Below are positions 34,906 to 44,496 of a stretch of 64,000 bases of DNA, piece after piece. The stretch comes from Erysipelotrichaceae bacterium. GTDB lineage: Bacteria; Bacillota_I; Bacilli_A; Erysipelotrichales; Coprobacillaceae. Position 1 is the first letter of the stretch, and each line of letters begins with the position of its first letter. Location of the stretch: positions 1-64,000 of the forward strand of contig JAGZJH010000005.1 of NCBI GenBank assembly GCA_018365815.1, in the 5' to 3' direction. Both the position numbers and the translations under genes were made by a program. Under the pieces are notes generated by a model that ran no database searches, was not told the origin of the DNA, and worked only from the letters and a program-made list of their open reading frames with translations.

Positions 34906-35895
34906 CTAACTTAATATTTCATTTACTCGTCTTTGCACTGCATTATAGTCATATCCAGCTGCGATTAATCGATTCTTTCTATCCGTTCCATTTCCCCAAT
35001 CACCACGAATTACTTCTCTGGCAATCGTATCAATAGATTTCTTTGATGAAACATATAACAATTCATTAACTCTTTTTTGAACAGCATCATAATCATAACC
35101 TGCAGAAGTTAATTTGTTTTTTCTGTCAGAACCGTTACCCCATAAACCTTTGATAACTTCTCTTGCAAGTTCATCAACAGATTTCTTATTTGATTTTGGA
35201 TAGACAACATTTCCTCTCTCATCAAATACAAAATAGCCCTTATGAGAATCAGCGCATCTTTTGGCGTTATCAAAAACACTAAAAGCACCTACTTGTGACT
35301 TTGAATCAGACCATGATTTTCTAACTCTATATAAGCTTTTACTTGGTGTAACAGAAGAACCACCTAGCTCTGCTGTCACCTTTTTAGCAAGGTCACCAAG
35401 TCTTGAATATAACCAATCACCAGGACACGACTTATTTGCAAACCATCTGTGAACTGTTAATACCATTTCATCAGACTTTGGTGCGTAATTTAATGATTTA
35501 TTCTTATCAGCAATCCAGATAAGTTTCTTTTTACCGTTTCTTTTACAGATATCAACACAAAGTTTAATAAGGGTAGAATAGACTTTATCATTCATCCAAT
35601 AAGGATGTTTTGTATCTGATGCACATTCGATTGTTACTGCTCTTTGGTCATTTGAATTTGAAGAAGAACACCATGAACGGTTCTTCTCTTCTACATACAT
35701 TCCGACTCTACCATCAACGCCAATTCCATAGTTACAGCTTGCTTCCCTTGATGTAGGGGCAAAGATATTACCTAAAGTTTCAACACTGCATTGACCCACC
35801 ACACAGTGTGGTGTAATGCGATCAATGGCGTGAGTTCTTCGTCCTGAATGATTCGGACTAAGTCTTGTATAAGATACTAAATTACTATTTGACAT
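34906..35895 (-). CDS. Endolysin: N-acetylmuramoyl-L-alanine amidase with Cpl-7 repeats
   Basis: A 329-aa lytic enzyme. Residues 20-190 are an Amidase_2/PGRP-like zinc amidase (ITPHCVVGQ, AVTIECAS, TVHRWFANKSCPGDWL with metal-binding His and Cys). A short linker module (VGAFSVFDNAKRCADSHKGY) resembles an SPOR-type repeat. The C-terminus has two Cpl-7 cell-wall-binding repeats, each LAREVIKGLWGNGSDRKNKL-like followed by AGYDY-AVQ-RVNE. It cleaves the lactyl-Ala bond of peptidoglycan at the end of the lytic cycle. The ATG at 35895 follows GAGGAATAATTG; the gene starts 3 nt after the holin stop codon. Confidence 0.93.
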   Translation of the reverse strand: MSNSNLVSYTRLSPNHSGRRTHAIDRITPHCVVGQCSVETLGNIFAPTSREASCNYGIGVDGRVGMYVEEKNRSWCSSSNSNDQRAVTIECASDTKHPYWMNDKVYSTLIKLCVDICKRNGKKKLIWIADKNKSLNYAPKSDEMVLTVHRWFANKSCPGDWLYSRLGDLAKKVTAELGGSSVTPSKSLYRVRKSWSDSKSQVGAFSVFDNAKRCADSHKGYFVFDERGNVVYPKSNKKSVDELAREVIKGLWGNGSDRKNKLTSAGYDYDAVQKRVNELLYVSSKKSIDTIAREVIRGDWGNGTDRKNRLIAAGYDYNAVQRRVNEILS

Positions 35896-35898
35896 CAA

Positions 35899-36309
35899 TT
35901 ATTCCTCACTTTCTGCTCTATCATGGAGCTGCTCTAAAACTTCTTTTATTTTTACTGGGATTGGAAGTCCCAAGTGTCCTGCATTTTCAAGAAGGCTTAC
36001 ACCCTCGTTAGAAATGTAGAAAAAGATAACCGCAGTTCTAAGGACACTACCTGTACCGATAACCTCTACATCAAGAATGTTTGCAATTCCGACTAGTAAG
36101 AAAATAAGCACCTTTCTGCAGATACCCTTAAATCCAACGGCACTTGATAGTTTCTTATCTGCCACTGCACACATCACTCCGGTGATGTAATCGATGACTA
36201 CAAATAATAAAAGTGCGAAAACCAAACCATCGCACCCTCCCAAGAAATAGCCAAGCCATCCTCCAATTCCTGTAAATACAAGTTGAATTACATTCCAAAA
36301 TTCCTTCAT
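35899..36309 (-). CDS. Phage holin (phage_holin_4 / toxin-secretion type)
   Basis: A 136-aa membrane protein with three to four hydrophobic segments (GIGGWLGYFLGGCDGLVFALLLFVVIDYITGV, KVLIFLLVGIANIL, VIFFYISNEGVSLLENAGHLGL). The motif pattern DYITGV...KGI-RK...ISNEGVSLLENAG-LG-PIP is that of the phage_holin_4 family. It permeabilises the membrane to release the endolysin encoded next to it. The ATG at 36309 is chosen for AGGAGG 9 nt upstream. Confidence 0.93.
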   Translation of the reverse strand: MKEFWNVIQLVFTGIGGWLGYFLGGCDGLVFALLLFVVIDYITGVMCAVADKKLSSAVGFKGICRKVLIFLLVGIANILDVEVIGTGSVLRTAVIFFYISNEGVSLLENAGHLGLPIPVKIKEVLEQLHDRAESEE

Positions 36310-36345
36310 AAATTTGTTCCTCCTTTTCAAGAATTTTTGATATAG

Positions 36346-36374
36346 AAAAAACGACCATCCTTATTGGACAATCG
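36346..36374 (-). terminator. Terminator between tail fibre and lysis genes
   Basis: A 9-bp stem with three G-U pairs (CGATTGTCC / GGATGGTCG on the minus strand) and a 5-nt loop is followed by TTTTTTC. It may reduce read-through from the tail genes into the lysis genes. Confidence 0.6.
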
Positions 36375-36389
36375 CCTTATCTAACTTTA

Positions 36390-38240
36390 TTAATTTGTTC
36401 TTTTCCACATATAAACTACTAAATAAGGTGGCATATTGTTATGTGCCAAGGAGCCACCCTTTGAAGAAGTTAAATAGCTGTACTCATTGCCTTCGGCTAG
36501 ATTTGTTTGTTCTTTCCACCACATTTCAATAACCGTTTTACCAGTTAAAGATTTTGCAGCGCTTGCTGTCATTCCTTTACCAAACACACCTTCAAAATCA
36601 GAAACCATTTCTCCATTATTAGACATATTATTAAAGAATGGTGTATCGTGGGCATGACTTGGCATTTCATTGACTGATAATTTATGACTAGACTCACCAC
36701 CGGTAGCACCATTTCCATAAGTGCTTCCAGCACCAAGTAAAAATCTATCCTTTAACTGTACCCAAGTACCACCAAACAAGGTAGTAGGATTTGTTGAATT
36801 AACAGATATATAAATACTTCCTATCGGATAGATATAATCAATTATCTTTTTCCCTCGAACTCTAAAATCCCATTTTTCAGAAATTTCAAAGGTATTATCA
36901 TACTCGGCAACCTTTCCAATGGCTATTCCTTTACCACCCGCTTTATAATCCATAAGTACAGACGCAGTTGAAATAGTATCTGTTATGGATACTGAAATAA
37001 ACGCATCCGATATTGTGTACTTAATGTCGTAAGAATACTCAGACGAAATGCTGCCACCAAAAACAAAGGAAGATCCACTCGAAAACGTCTTACTTGCATT
37101 AAGCCAAGAACTCTCTGTTGATTTTTTGTAATAGACTGAAGTAGTTATTGAATTCTTACTATTACAAGAAGAATAACTAAACGATACCAATCCCTTTACA
37201 TAAGTTCCATCATCCAAAAGTGAGCCTCCACTATTACACCTTTGCGATGAGTAAGAAGATATAACAGGCGGACTATACGCAATTACCGTTATTGAAATCG
37301 TCTTTTCATCCGATACTCTACCTCTTGAGTCAGTAACTTTAGCGGTAAATGTTATCGTTCCTGTTGTATTTAAAAAGCCTGTGGTAAAAGAAGAAGAGGT
37401 AGAACTAAATCCACCTCCACTAATACTATATGAACTAATTGTTGAACCTTGAATTCCCACTGCTCCGTTAATTGCAAGTGTTACTTTGGATTTTCCTTGC
37501 ACATAAATACCCCAAGACGATGGAACATCTCCATCAACTCGAGTAGCTGTAATATTAGACAAACTAGGTTTCATTGAATCCGGTATTTTAAGTGATACTG
37601 TAATGCTTTTTGAACCAACGCTTGTACTTCCACTATAAGTTGTACAAGTAATTGTCACTTTGCCAGAAATAGAACTTGGTATTTGCTGAGCAAGTGTAAG
37701 CGGCGGTGTCCAAGATACAGAAGTAGCAGTTGTTTTTGAAACAATCGTACCTTTAGCATTTCCAAAAGCGTATGTCAGCGTATGTGTAAATGAACTTGAT
37801 GCACGAGAAATACTAATCGTAGACGCACTTCCCATTACTCCACTTGCCATTGATATTGAAGATGCTCTTGGTATTGTATTTAAAGTATGAGTACCGCTTG
37901 CTCTTACACTTACTGCATAAGTATAAACCCCTGCCTCACAACTTAAACTAAAAGACTTCGTACCATCTGAATTATGTGTGATAGTAGTACTACCCGATGC
38001 AATAACTTGATCTTTTTTAAGTTGAATTCGAGTATCGCTTGAATATACAGTTTTACCATTGATGACTGTTTTAAAAGCACCCGACATTACCCAACTTCCG
38101 CCTCCGGCAGAACCAGAGCCTTTTAAAGTCCAAGCAATCGTAGTTGTGTTATTCGCAACGCTTTGACTAGTTTGCGACCATGAAAGAGTAATGGATCTGC
38201 CTTCTTTTTCATTCGTTGTTATGCTTCCTGATGATGCCAT
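36390..38240 (-). CDS. Phage tail fibre/baseplate protein (DUF859-like)
   Basis: A 616-aa protein rich in Ser/Thr/Gly with repeated beta-type segments. The N-terminus (ITLSWSQTSQSVANNTTTI, then GSWVMSGAFKTVINGKTVYS) matches the DUF859 family of siphovirus structural proteins. The C-terminal 150 residues (YPIGSIYISVNSTNPTTLFGGTWVQL, FLLGAG, MPSHAHD, MPPYLVVYMWKR) form a tail-collar-like receptor-binding domain found in baseplate proteins. It probably forms the tip or fibre that contacts the host surface. AGGAGGAAATGT precedes the ATG. Confidence 0.85.
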   Translation of the reverse strand: MASSGSITTNEKEGRSITLSWSQTSQSVANNTTTIAWTLKGSGSAGGGSWVMSGAFKTVINGKTVYSSDTRIQLKKDQVIASGSTTITHNSDGTKSFSLSCEAGVYTYAVSVRASGTHTLNTIPRASSISMASGVMGSASTISISRASSSFTHTLTYAFGNAKGTIVSKTTATSVSWTPPLTLAQQIPSSISGKVTITCTTYSGSTSVGSKSITVSLKIPDSMKPSLSNITATRVDGDVPSSWGIYVQGKSKVTLAINGAVGIQGSTISSYSISGGGFSSTSSSFTTGFLNTTGTITFTAKVTDSRGRVSDEKTISITVIAYSPPVISSYSSQRCNSGGSLLDDGTYVKGLVSFSYSSCNSKNSITTSVYYKKSTESSWLNASKTFSSGSSFVFGGSISSEYSYDIKYTISDAFISVSITDTISTASVLMDYKAGGKGIAIGKVAEYDNTFEISEKWDFRVRGKKIIDYIYPIGSIYISVNSTNPTTLFGGTWVQLKDRFLLGAGSTYGNGATGGESSHKLSVNEMPSHAHDTPFFNNMSNNGEMVSDFEGVFGKGMTASAAKSLTGKTVIEMWWKEQTNLAEGNEYSYLTSSKGGSLAHNNMPPYLVVYMWKRTN

Positions 38241-38250
38241 ACATTTCCTC

Positions 38251-39942
38251 CTATCTTGTTTCTGGATTTCTCCACACTACAGAAAGGTTCCCTGAAGTTC
38301 TAGGTATAAAATCAAACCATCCTCTCGTTTCATTTCCTAAAGATAATTTATTTCTAATTTCTGCATTAGTAATAACTAAACTGTTGTTTGAAATAAATGC
38401 GATTTTCTGTCCATTTTCTTTAAAGGCAAGTTCTTCATTGGAAAGTTCTGCAGTAAAGGCATTCCCAATCTTTCCTAATTCAATCAACGCACCCTTAAAG
38501 CGAATATACTCTTCCAACAACTGTTGGTTTGTCGCCACATTGTTTTTAATCTCATCAGTAACAGCAGTAAAATCCATTCTGATTTCTGTGCTGTTTTGAG
38601 TGATACTTGTTTGGAAATCTTTTTGAATACTCTCAAGTTCTGTCTTATCAATGTAGGTATCATGTACAATACTTAATATCTGATTAGATGTCTTGGTTAT
38701 CTCAGAAAAACAGTTATGGACTTGTTCTTTCAAAGCATCTACATCTTGAACTGTTCCATCAAACTCAGTCAGCTTATCGTTAATTGAATCCAATTTTTCA
38801 GTTTTAGAGAATAATTCATCTTCAAGAGCAGATAGGTTTTTATCATTTTTTACAGTAATATTGGAAAGAGTTACACCACTTGCACCAATGGTGATTGTAT
38901 TACCGGATGGTTTTAAATAATCTCTAGTTCTTGATAAACAAAGATAAGTTCCGTCAATTCCATGTGGCTTTGAAACACACTCAACATACATTCCTGCATG
39001 GATACTTCCAATATTAACTCCCGTTTCTGATTCATCCACAATAGTTAGCTTAATGCTAGTAATTCCTTGAATTAAATTAGAAAGTCTAGTCCTAGCTTTA
39101 CTTAAAAGATTACCCGCAACTGTTACATTCTCCCAAACCTCTGATGTCCAAATCCAGCCAATTTCATTTACTGTATCTTCATCATAGATATAATTTTTAC
39201 CTTCATTGACTCCTGTAATATCTACTCGCTCATCTGATTCAGTTTCATTTCCATCTTCATCAGTAATCTTTTTTCTAGCACCTAGAGGTATCAAAGCACT
39301 CACTCGCTGCATATGATCTCTTGTAATTTCTACATCAAGCAGATTTTTTCCATACTCCACTTTTTGTAATGACTTTGTTTTGAAATCATCAAGGTAATCT
39401 AAAAATTTACCATTTTCGGTATAACGAACTTTTAGATATCCACCATGAGTATCAATCAGTTTCTTTTTAATGGCATCTAGAGTTACTGAGAACTCAGAAT
39501 TTGAATATGAAACATAATCGTTGTTATCTTCTACAGTTACAACTCCAACAGTGAATTTCTTTTTCTCTTCCACTTTTTCATTATGAATAGAAATAAAATA
39601 TTCGAGTAATCCTTTGAGCGTTCCTTTATATTCAAAAGGAGGCTGTATTGAATCTTTTAAATATGAAAGAGCACCTTCACAAACCCAAGTATGTGTATTA
39701 TGAAAATCACTGCCATCATCAAGTGCTCGCCCTTCAAAAATAGTTTCATTTCCATATTTACAAGTAATAACCGATGACATTGGTTTAACCAAATTTAAAT
39801 AAGGATGATTAAATGGTGCTGATAATGTGAATGAGTCGATATTTTCTGCATCTTCTTTTATCTGTGCTTCTAGTATCGCAAGCTTTGATAAATTGGGATG
39901 ATAAAAGATATTCCCATCAACATATACTTTAAAATCATTCAT
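38251..39942 (-). CDS. Phage tail tip protein (Tal/minor structural protein)
   Basis: A 563-aa protein with the N-terminal fold of siphophage tail-associated proteins (VYVDGNIFYHPNLSKLAILEA, then FTLSAPFNHPYL and a PFEYKGTLKGLLEYFI-like segment), followed by a coiled-coil region (LEDELFSKTEKLDSINDKL) and a C-terminal beta part. It would form the tail tip below the distal tail protein. The ATG at 39942 overlaps the upstream stop codon (ATGA), with GGAGG 7 nt upstream, so translation is coupled to the distal tail gene. Confidence 0.85.
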   Translation of the reverse strand: MNDFKVYVDGNIFYHPNLSKLAILEAQIKEDAENIDSFTLSAPFNHPYLNLVKPMSSVITCKYGNETIFEGRALDDGSDFHNTHTWVCEGALSYLKDSIQPPFEYKGTLKGLLEYFISIHNEKVEEKKKFTVGVVTVEDNNDYVSYSNSEFSVTLDAIKKKLIDTHGGYLKVRYTENGKFLDYLDDFKTKSLQKVEYGKNLLDVEITRDHMQRVSALIPLGARKKITDEDGNETESDERVDITGVNEGKNYIYDEDTVNEIGWIWTSEVWENVTVAGNLLSKARTRLSNLIQGITSIKLTIVDESETGVNIGSIHAGMYVECVSKPHGIDGTYLCLSRTRDYLKPSGNTITIGASGVTLSNITVKNDKNLSALEDELFSKTEKLDSINDKLTEFDGTVQDVDALKEQVHNCFSEITKTSNQILSIVHDTYIDKTELESIQKDFQTSITQNSTEIRMDFTAVTDEIKNNVATNQQLLEEYIRFKGALIELGKIGNAFTAELSNEELAFKENGQKIAFISNNSLVITNAEIRNKLSLGNETRGWFDFIPRTSGNLSVVWRNPETR

Positions 39943-40589
39943 AGACAACCCTCCCTATATGAAAAGGTGATAGTTCCAGTTGTTTCAACGGAAACCGTAT
40001 TACTTCCATAATGAAGTTCAAATTCAGGTATTTCCCAAGTACCAGAACTTAATGTTTTATGAAAACTATCTTCTCCAATCTTCCATTTCAATACCGTTTC
40101 TGATGTAGTGATGATAGTTGGAACTACCGACATAAAATCATTTTTTAGATTTATCGTTCCATTTCCTGTTTGTATTACTTCGGTAAGTTCTGCATGATAT
40201 CGGTAGCTATCACCATCCATACATTCAATTACAAGCTGTCCTTTAGAAATCAATGGGTCATAAGATGAATTAAGGTTCAACGTCCCAATACAGTAAAGAT
40301 TCGGCTCTTCACTGGTTTTAATTCGACAGAGTTTACCATTATATTTATTTGCCATTAATAACACTTTTTCATCAAAAGTTTTTCTAGTTCCTAGCATAGA
40401 TAAAGTAATAGTAAAAGCTCTCGGTTCATATGATACAGAACCAAGAGCCTCATTAAATCTTATCGGAGTATTTCTACCAGGTACAATGACAGTTTCTGTT
40501 TGTGCTTTTGGAATAGGAAAATCTATTTTTTCTCGAATCCATCCCATACTAAGCACAGATATATCATTAATATAAATATCCGGTATCAT
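39939..40589 (-). CDS. Phage distal tail protein (Dit)
   Basis: A 216-aa siphovirus distal tail protein. The N-terminus IYINDISVLSMGWIREKIDFPIPKAQ and the core FDEKVLLMANKYNGKLCRI match the Dit family, which forms the hexameric hub connecting tail tube and tip. It overlaps the tape measure stop by 4 nt (ATGA) and its own stop overlaps the next ATG, typical of coupled phage late genes. Confidence 0.85.
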   Translation of the reverse strand: MIPDIYINDISVLSMGWIREKIDFPIPKAQTETVIVPGRNTPIRFNEALGSVSYEPRAFTITLSMLGTRKTFDEKVLLMANKYNGKLCRIKTSEEPNLYCIGTLNLNSSYDPLISKGQLVIECMDGDSYRYHAELTEVIQTGNGTINLKNDFMSVVPTIITTSETVLKWKIGEDSFHKTLSSGTWEIPEFELHYGSNTVSVETTGTITFSYREGCL

Positions 40590-43500
40590 AACGAAAGCCT
40601 CCTTGTAAGTTTTTGTTTATTACCAAGCCCCTCATCAAGAGCAGGAAGTAAATGACCAACCAAAGTTCCATCTTCAAGATAAATTCCCTTACTGCTATTA
40701 TCTGCAATAATTGATAGATACTTTTCCATCACACCTGTATTAAGGTGACTTGAAATCATAGCCTCTAACTGTTTATAGAAACCAGAAAGAGGAAGAATCG
40801 CCTCTGCACCGGCTTCTCCTCCTGCCATAAGGGAAGAACCATTCATTCCAAAGACTGTAGGTCTTGTCATGATACCACCTTCCTTGTACCAATCAATCGA
40901 TAGTTTTGGAACTGATGGAGGCATGATAGAAAGTTTTCCAGAAACTTTGAAATGTGGCAATTTAATATGCGGAAGAGATATTTTCATATTGCTAAAGAAT
41001 CCTTTGATTTTATCTACGATTCCTTTAATCGTATCTCTTGCTTTTTCAATCGGAGTGACAATTGCCGTTTTTATCCCATTCCATACTGATGTTGCAGTGC
41101 TTTTGATACTATTGAATACACTCGACATCGTTGACTTCACAGAATTAAATACAGTTGTTACTGTGGTTTTTACAGAATTAATCGGTGTAATAATTGCTGT
41201 CTTGATTCCATTCCAAACAGTAATAGCAAAAGTCTGAATTGCAGTAAATACTGTGGTAATTACCGATTTTATCGAATCAAGAACGGTAGTAACAACATTT
41301 TTTATTGATTCCCAAATAGTCGTAAACACCGTTTTTATGCTATTTAAAACTGTAGTTATCGTGTTATATACTGCATCAATAGCTGTGGTTACTTTGGATT
41401 TGATTGTATTCCACACAGAGATGACGATTTCTTTGCAATTCTCCCAAATGAAACGAAATGGTAATGTGATGATATCAAATGCACCTTGAAGAATTGAACC
41501 AATAAACATAATGGCAGTTTGAACAGTATTTTTTATTCCTTCCCAAAGGTTTACAAAGAAAGTAGAGATACCTGTCCAAATGCCAATAAAGAAATCCTTA
41601 ATCCCAATCCATATTTCATTCCAAGACGTACCGAACCAACCGAGAACGACATCAGCAATACCTCGAATTGTATTCATACAAGTTGTAAAAGTATTCTTGA
41701 TGAAGTTCCAAACAGAACCAAATATTCCTTTTACACCTTCCCAGACCTGTGTCCAATTGCCTGTAAAAATACCAATGAATACATCCAAAATACCGGTAAT
41801 AATTCCAAGAGTTTCTTCTAATACATTGGCAATCTGAGAAAATACACCTTCAAATACTGGTCCTAAAAACTCACATAAGCCATTCCAAATTGAGGATACA
41901 ACTTCTTTGAAGTTTTCAAAATCAAACCCTAAAGCATTTAATCTATCCGTAATACCTTGAGCAAAACCAGTAAAGATTTCTTTTATTCGATTCCAGATAG
42001 CGATAATGTTATCTCTAAATTCTTCATTCGTTTTCCAAAGATGAATAAATGCAGCGACTAATGTTCCTATCACCGCCACCACAGCAATCACAGGAGCAGA
42101 TATTCCACCAATTGCTACACCCACCTTTGTCATTACACCAGATACACCTCCAGCATTTGCTACAAGTTCACTGATTTTAAGTCCAAGCTTACTAAACGCC
42201 TGTATACTTACACCGATTTTTGAAATCACACTTCCAAGTATCAAAAGAAATGGACTAAGAGCAGCAACAAATAGTCCTATCTTTACTATCACTTGTCTTG
42301 TTCCATCATCAAGGTTATTTAGCCAATCTACAAAACCTTGAATTTTAGCAACGATATTCTTTATCATTGGCATCAGTGTTTCACCGATTGAAATTGCAAA
42401 GCCCTCAACAGCAGATTTTAAAATAGTAAGTTGACCATGAAGGTTATCAAGTTGAGTGTCTGCCATTTTCTGTGCAGCACCACCGCTTTCTTCTATTTTC
42501 TTTTGAAGATCACTCCATGTATCACCGGTGTTTGAAAGTAGAGCATTTACTGATGCAAGGTCTGTTTTATTGAAAATCTGACTGATGATATTTGATTTTT
42601 CAGCAGCCGTCATTCCATCCATACTCTTATTTAAATCGCCTAAAATATCATTTAGGCTACGCATATTACCCCCACTGTCATAAACCTCCACACCAAGAGA
42701 TTTCATTAGAGAAGTTGCTTTATCCGTTGGATTTTGAAGTGAAAGAATTACGTTTCTTAGATGAGTACCGCCTTCAGCACCTTTAATACCATTATTAGCT
42801 AAGATACCAAGTGCTGTATTTAATTCTGCGGTACCACCTTTTACTGTTTTTGCAGTTGCACCGATAGTAAGGATTCCTTCACCTAACTGTCCGACAGAGG
42901 TATTTGTACTTGATGCAGTTTTAGCCATCTGATCTACCATCTTATCTGCATCTGATACTTCCATACCAAGAGCGGACATTGCGTCAGTTACCATATCAGA
43001 AGCACTAGCTAAATCGATATTACCGGCTGCTGCTAAGTTTAAAACAGTAGGAAGTGTATCAACCATCTGCTCAGTATCGTAACCGGCAAGTGCTAGGTAA
43101 TTAAGTGCCTCTGCACATTCGCTTGCAGAATAAGCTGTTTTAGCACCCATTGTTTTAGCAAGGTCATTTAGTGTATCCATCGTATTAACAGATTGACCAT
43201 CAACTTCAGACATGGAATCTTTGGTAATACCCATTGTAGCCTGTACTTGGCTCATTGAAGATTCAAAGTCCGCTGCTGTTTTTACAGATGCTACACCCAT
43301 AGTCGTTACTGCAGCAGAAGCAACAGATGCCTTTTTACCAACATTGGTTATGCTGTTTCCTGCATTTTCAAACTTAGTACCCACATCACCGATTTTAGTC
43401 AGTGTTTGATTTGTTTTTGAGGCTTGTGATTCTAACTTTTTAAGTTCTGCCTCTGTTTCAGCAATCTCTCTTTGAAGTGCATCGTATTGAGATTGACTGA

Positions 43501-43771
43501 TTTCTCCTTTTTGGAGTTGTTCATTTGCTTGTTGTGCTGCAACTTTCAAGGTAGCTAGTTTTTCTTTTGTATCACCAATTGCCTGTGTCAGTAACTTTTG
43601 CTTTTGAGTAAGCAAATTTGTGTTCGTAGGATCTAGCTTTAGAAGTTTTTCTACATCCTTAAGGGCAGACTGCGTATTTTTAATTTGACCGTTTACTCCC
43701 TTTAAAGCTGTTTGAAGTTTAGTAGTATCACCGCCAATTTCGACAGTGATACCTTTGATTCTGTTTGCCAT
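40586..43771 (-). CDS. Phage tail tape measure protein
   Basis: A 1061-aa tape measure protein. The N-terminal 160 residues form a long coiled coil (TTKLQTALKGVNGQIKNTQS and following). A TP901-type core follows (TAADFESSMSQVQATMGI, AYSASECAEALNYLALAGYD, LRNVILSLQNPTDKA), then two hydrophobic membrane-type segments near 520-610 and a long repetitive helical part. Its length sets tail length; by the family rule of about 0.15 nm per residue the tail would be around 160 nm. The ATG at 43771 follows AAGGAGGT, downstream of two hairpin terminators. Confidence 0.93.
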   Translation of the reverse strand: MANRIKGITVEIGGDTTKLQTALKGVNGQIKNTQSALKDVEKLLKLDPTNTNLLTQKQKLLTQAIGDTKEKLATLKVAAQQANEQLQKGEISQSQYDALQREIAETEAELKKLESQASKTNQTLTKIGDVGTKFENAGNSITNVGKKASVASAAVTTMGVASVKTAADFESSMSQVQATMGITKDSMSEVDGQSVNTMDTLNDLAKTMGAKTAYSASECAEALNYLALAGYDTEQMVDTLPTVLNLAAAGNIDLASASDMVTDAMSALGMEVSDADKMVDQMAKTASSTNTSVGQLGEGILTIGATAKTVKGGTAELNTALGILANNGIKGAEGGTHLRNVILSLQNPTDKATSLMKSLGVEVYDSGGNMRSLNDILGDLNKSMDGMTAAEKSNIISQIFNKTDLASVNALLSNTGDTWSDLQKKIEESGGAAQKMADTQLDNLHGQLTILKSAVEGFAISIGETLMPMIKNIVAKIQGFVDWLNNLDDGTRQVIVKIGLFVAALSPFLLILGSVISKIGVSIQAFSKLGLKISELVANAGGVSGVMTKVGVAIGGISAPVIAVVAVIGTLVAAFIHLWKTNEEFRDNIIAIWNRIKEIFTGFAQGITDRLNALGFDFENFKEVVSSIWNGLCEFLGPVFEGVFSQIANVLEETLGIITGILDVFIGIFTGNWTQVWEGVKGIFGSVWNFIKNTFTTCMNTIRGIADVVLGWFGTSWNEIWIGIKDFFIGIWTGISTFFVNLWEGIKNTVQTAIMFIGSILQGAFDIITLPFRFIWENCKEIVISVWNTIKSKVTTAIDAVYNTITTVLNSIKTVFTTIWESIKNVVTTVLDSIKSVITTVFTAIQTFAITVWNGIKTAIITPINSVKTTVTTVFNSVKSTMSSVFNSIKSTATSVWNGIKTAIVTPIEKARDTIKGIVDKIKGFFSNMKISLPHIKLPHFKVSGKLSIMPPSVPKLSIDWYKEGGIMTRPTVFGMNGSSLMAGGEAGAEAILPLSGFYKQLEAMISSHLNTGVMEKYLSIIADNSSKGIYLEDGTLVGHLLPALDEGLGNKQKLTRRLSL
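41030..41460 (-). repeat. Degenerate internal repeats in the tape measure gene
   Basis: Codons here encode a chain of short hydrophobic heptad-like units (V-x-N-S-I-K-T / V-W-N-G-I-K-T-A-I-x-T-P-I). The unit VWNGIKTAI(I/V)TPI appears twice, and V(F/L)NSIK-type units many times. The repetition produces misleading open frames on the opposite strand. Confidence 0.7.
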
Positions 43772-43796
43772 TGGCTGATACCTCCTTAAAAAATTG

Positions 43797-43857
43797 CATA
43801 AAAAAAGCCCGGATAATTCCGAGCACAGAAAAAGCACCAATCATTTCTGATTGATGC
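43797..43857 (-). terminator. Two tandem hairpin terminators before the tape measure gene
   Basis: On the minus strand the first hairpin is GCATCAATCA-GAAA-TGATTGGTGC followed by TTTTT (43829-43857). The second is GCTCGGA-ATTA-TCCGGGC followed by TTTTTTT (43800-43824). They lie between the 82-aa gene and the tape measure gene, within the late operon. Confidence 0.75.
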
Positions 43858-43878
43858 CTTCTTGTTCATGATTAATGA

Positions 43879-44127
43879 TTAGTCAAAATCATATGGATTG
43901 CTATAACACATCCAATCGAGAGGGTACATTACTCCATGTTCCTCCTCGAACTCTGCCCATTTTTTGGCGTCTTGGATAGCTTTATGTTTTGCAGATACTC
44001 TTTTGGAATTCTTATCATTCACTACCCTAGCTCTATACGCTTTATTATTGGGATTGTGTTGATTTACGTAATCATCAAGCTGTTTTTTTGAGTGTGTTTT
44101 AGATGACACTTTTTTTGTTTTTGACAT
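43879..44127 (-). CDS. Small basic phage protein of unknown function (82 aa)
   Basis: An 82-aa protein not recognised. Its first half is very basic (MSKTKKVSSKTHSKKQLDDY, later RARVVNDKNSKRVSAKHK) and its last third acidic and aromatic (EFEEEHGVMYPLDWMCYSNPYDFD). The ATG at 44127 is used because AAGGAGAAG lies 7 nt upstream. It interrupts the usual chaperone-tape measure order and is closed by two terminators, so it may be a late-acquired cargo gene. Confidence 0.65.
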   Translation of the reverse strand: MSKTKKVSSKTHSKKQLDDYVNQHNPNNKAYRARVVNDKNSKRVSAKHKAIQDAKKWAEFEEEHGVMYPLDWMCYSNPYDFD

Positions 44128-44331
44128 GAACATCTTCTCCTTTCTCCTTGATTCCAATGTTTAATTACGCACGAGATAGCGGACACTTGTCACCTTCTAA
44201 GCTGAACTCAATAATACATTGAATTATCCCTGCATTTAATTAACTTTCAAGGGTGGAGCAAAATTCCTTGATAAAAGAAATTCTCTAAACACATTATAAA
44301 TTGTATTCTATACTTGGTCTATAAAAATATA

Positions 44332-44496
44332 TTAAAACTTATCAAAATCTTCTTGCGTAGCTAGATTATCATATTTCACAGAATCATTTGCTTTTTCTGT
44401 CCAAATATCCATAACCATGCCAATGGTTAAATAATCTAAATCTTGAATAGATAATCCTATCTCTAAACTTCGCAAGAGGAATAGCGGTGTTGTCAT
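44332..44496 (-). CDS. Tail assembly chaperone, frameshift extension (gpGT-like T part)
   Basis: This 54-codon frame (MTTPLFLLRSLEIGLSIQDL, DYLTIGMVMDIWTEKANDS, ending LATQEDFDKF) matches the conserved C-terminal extension of siphovirus tail chaperones. It is open upstream in the -1 frame relative to the first chaperone gene, without a stop, back past the slippery A-AAA-AAC. The protein is therefore normally made as a fusion by -1 frameshifting. Its own ATG at 44496 overlaps the upstream stop but has no well-spaced ribosome-binding site. Confidence 0.82.
   Translation of the reverse strand: MTTPLFLLRSLEIGLSIQDLDYLTIGMVMDIWTEKANDSVKYDNLATQEDFDKF

Noticed and set aside
38216..38599. 127-codon plus-strand frame opposite the tail tip gene
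   Set aside because: Shadow of a well-supported phage structural gene, without a ribosome-binding site.
40869..41237. Plus-strand open frame of 122 codons in the tape measure gene
   Set aside because: It mirrors the repetitive helical coding sequence of the tape measure protein, has no ribosome-binding site and shows no family features.
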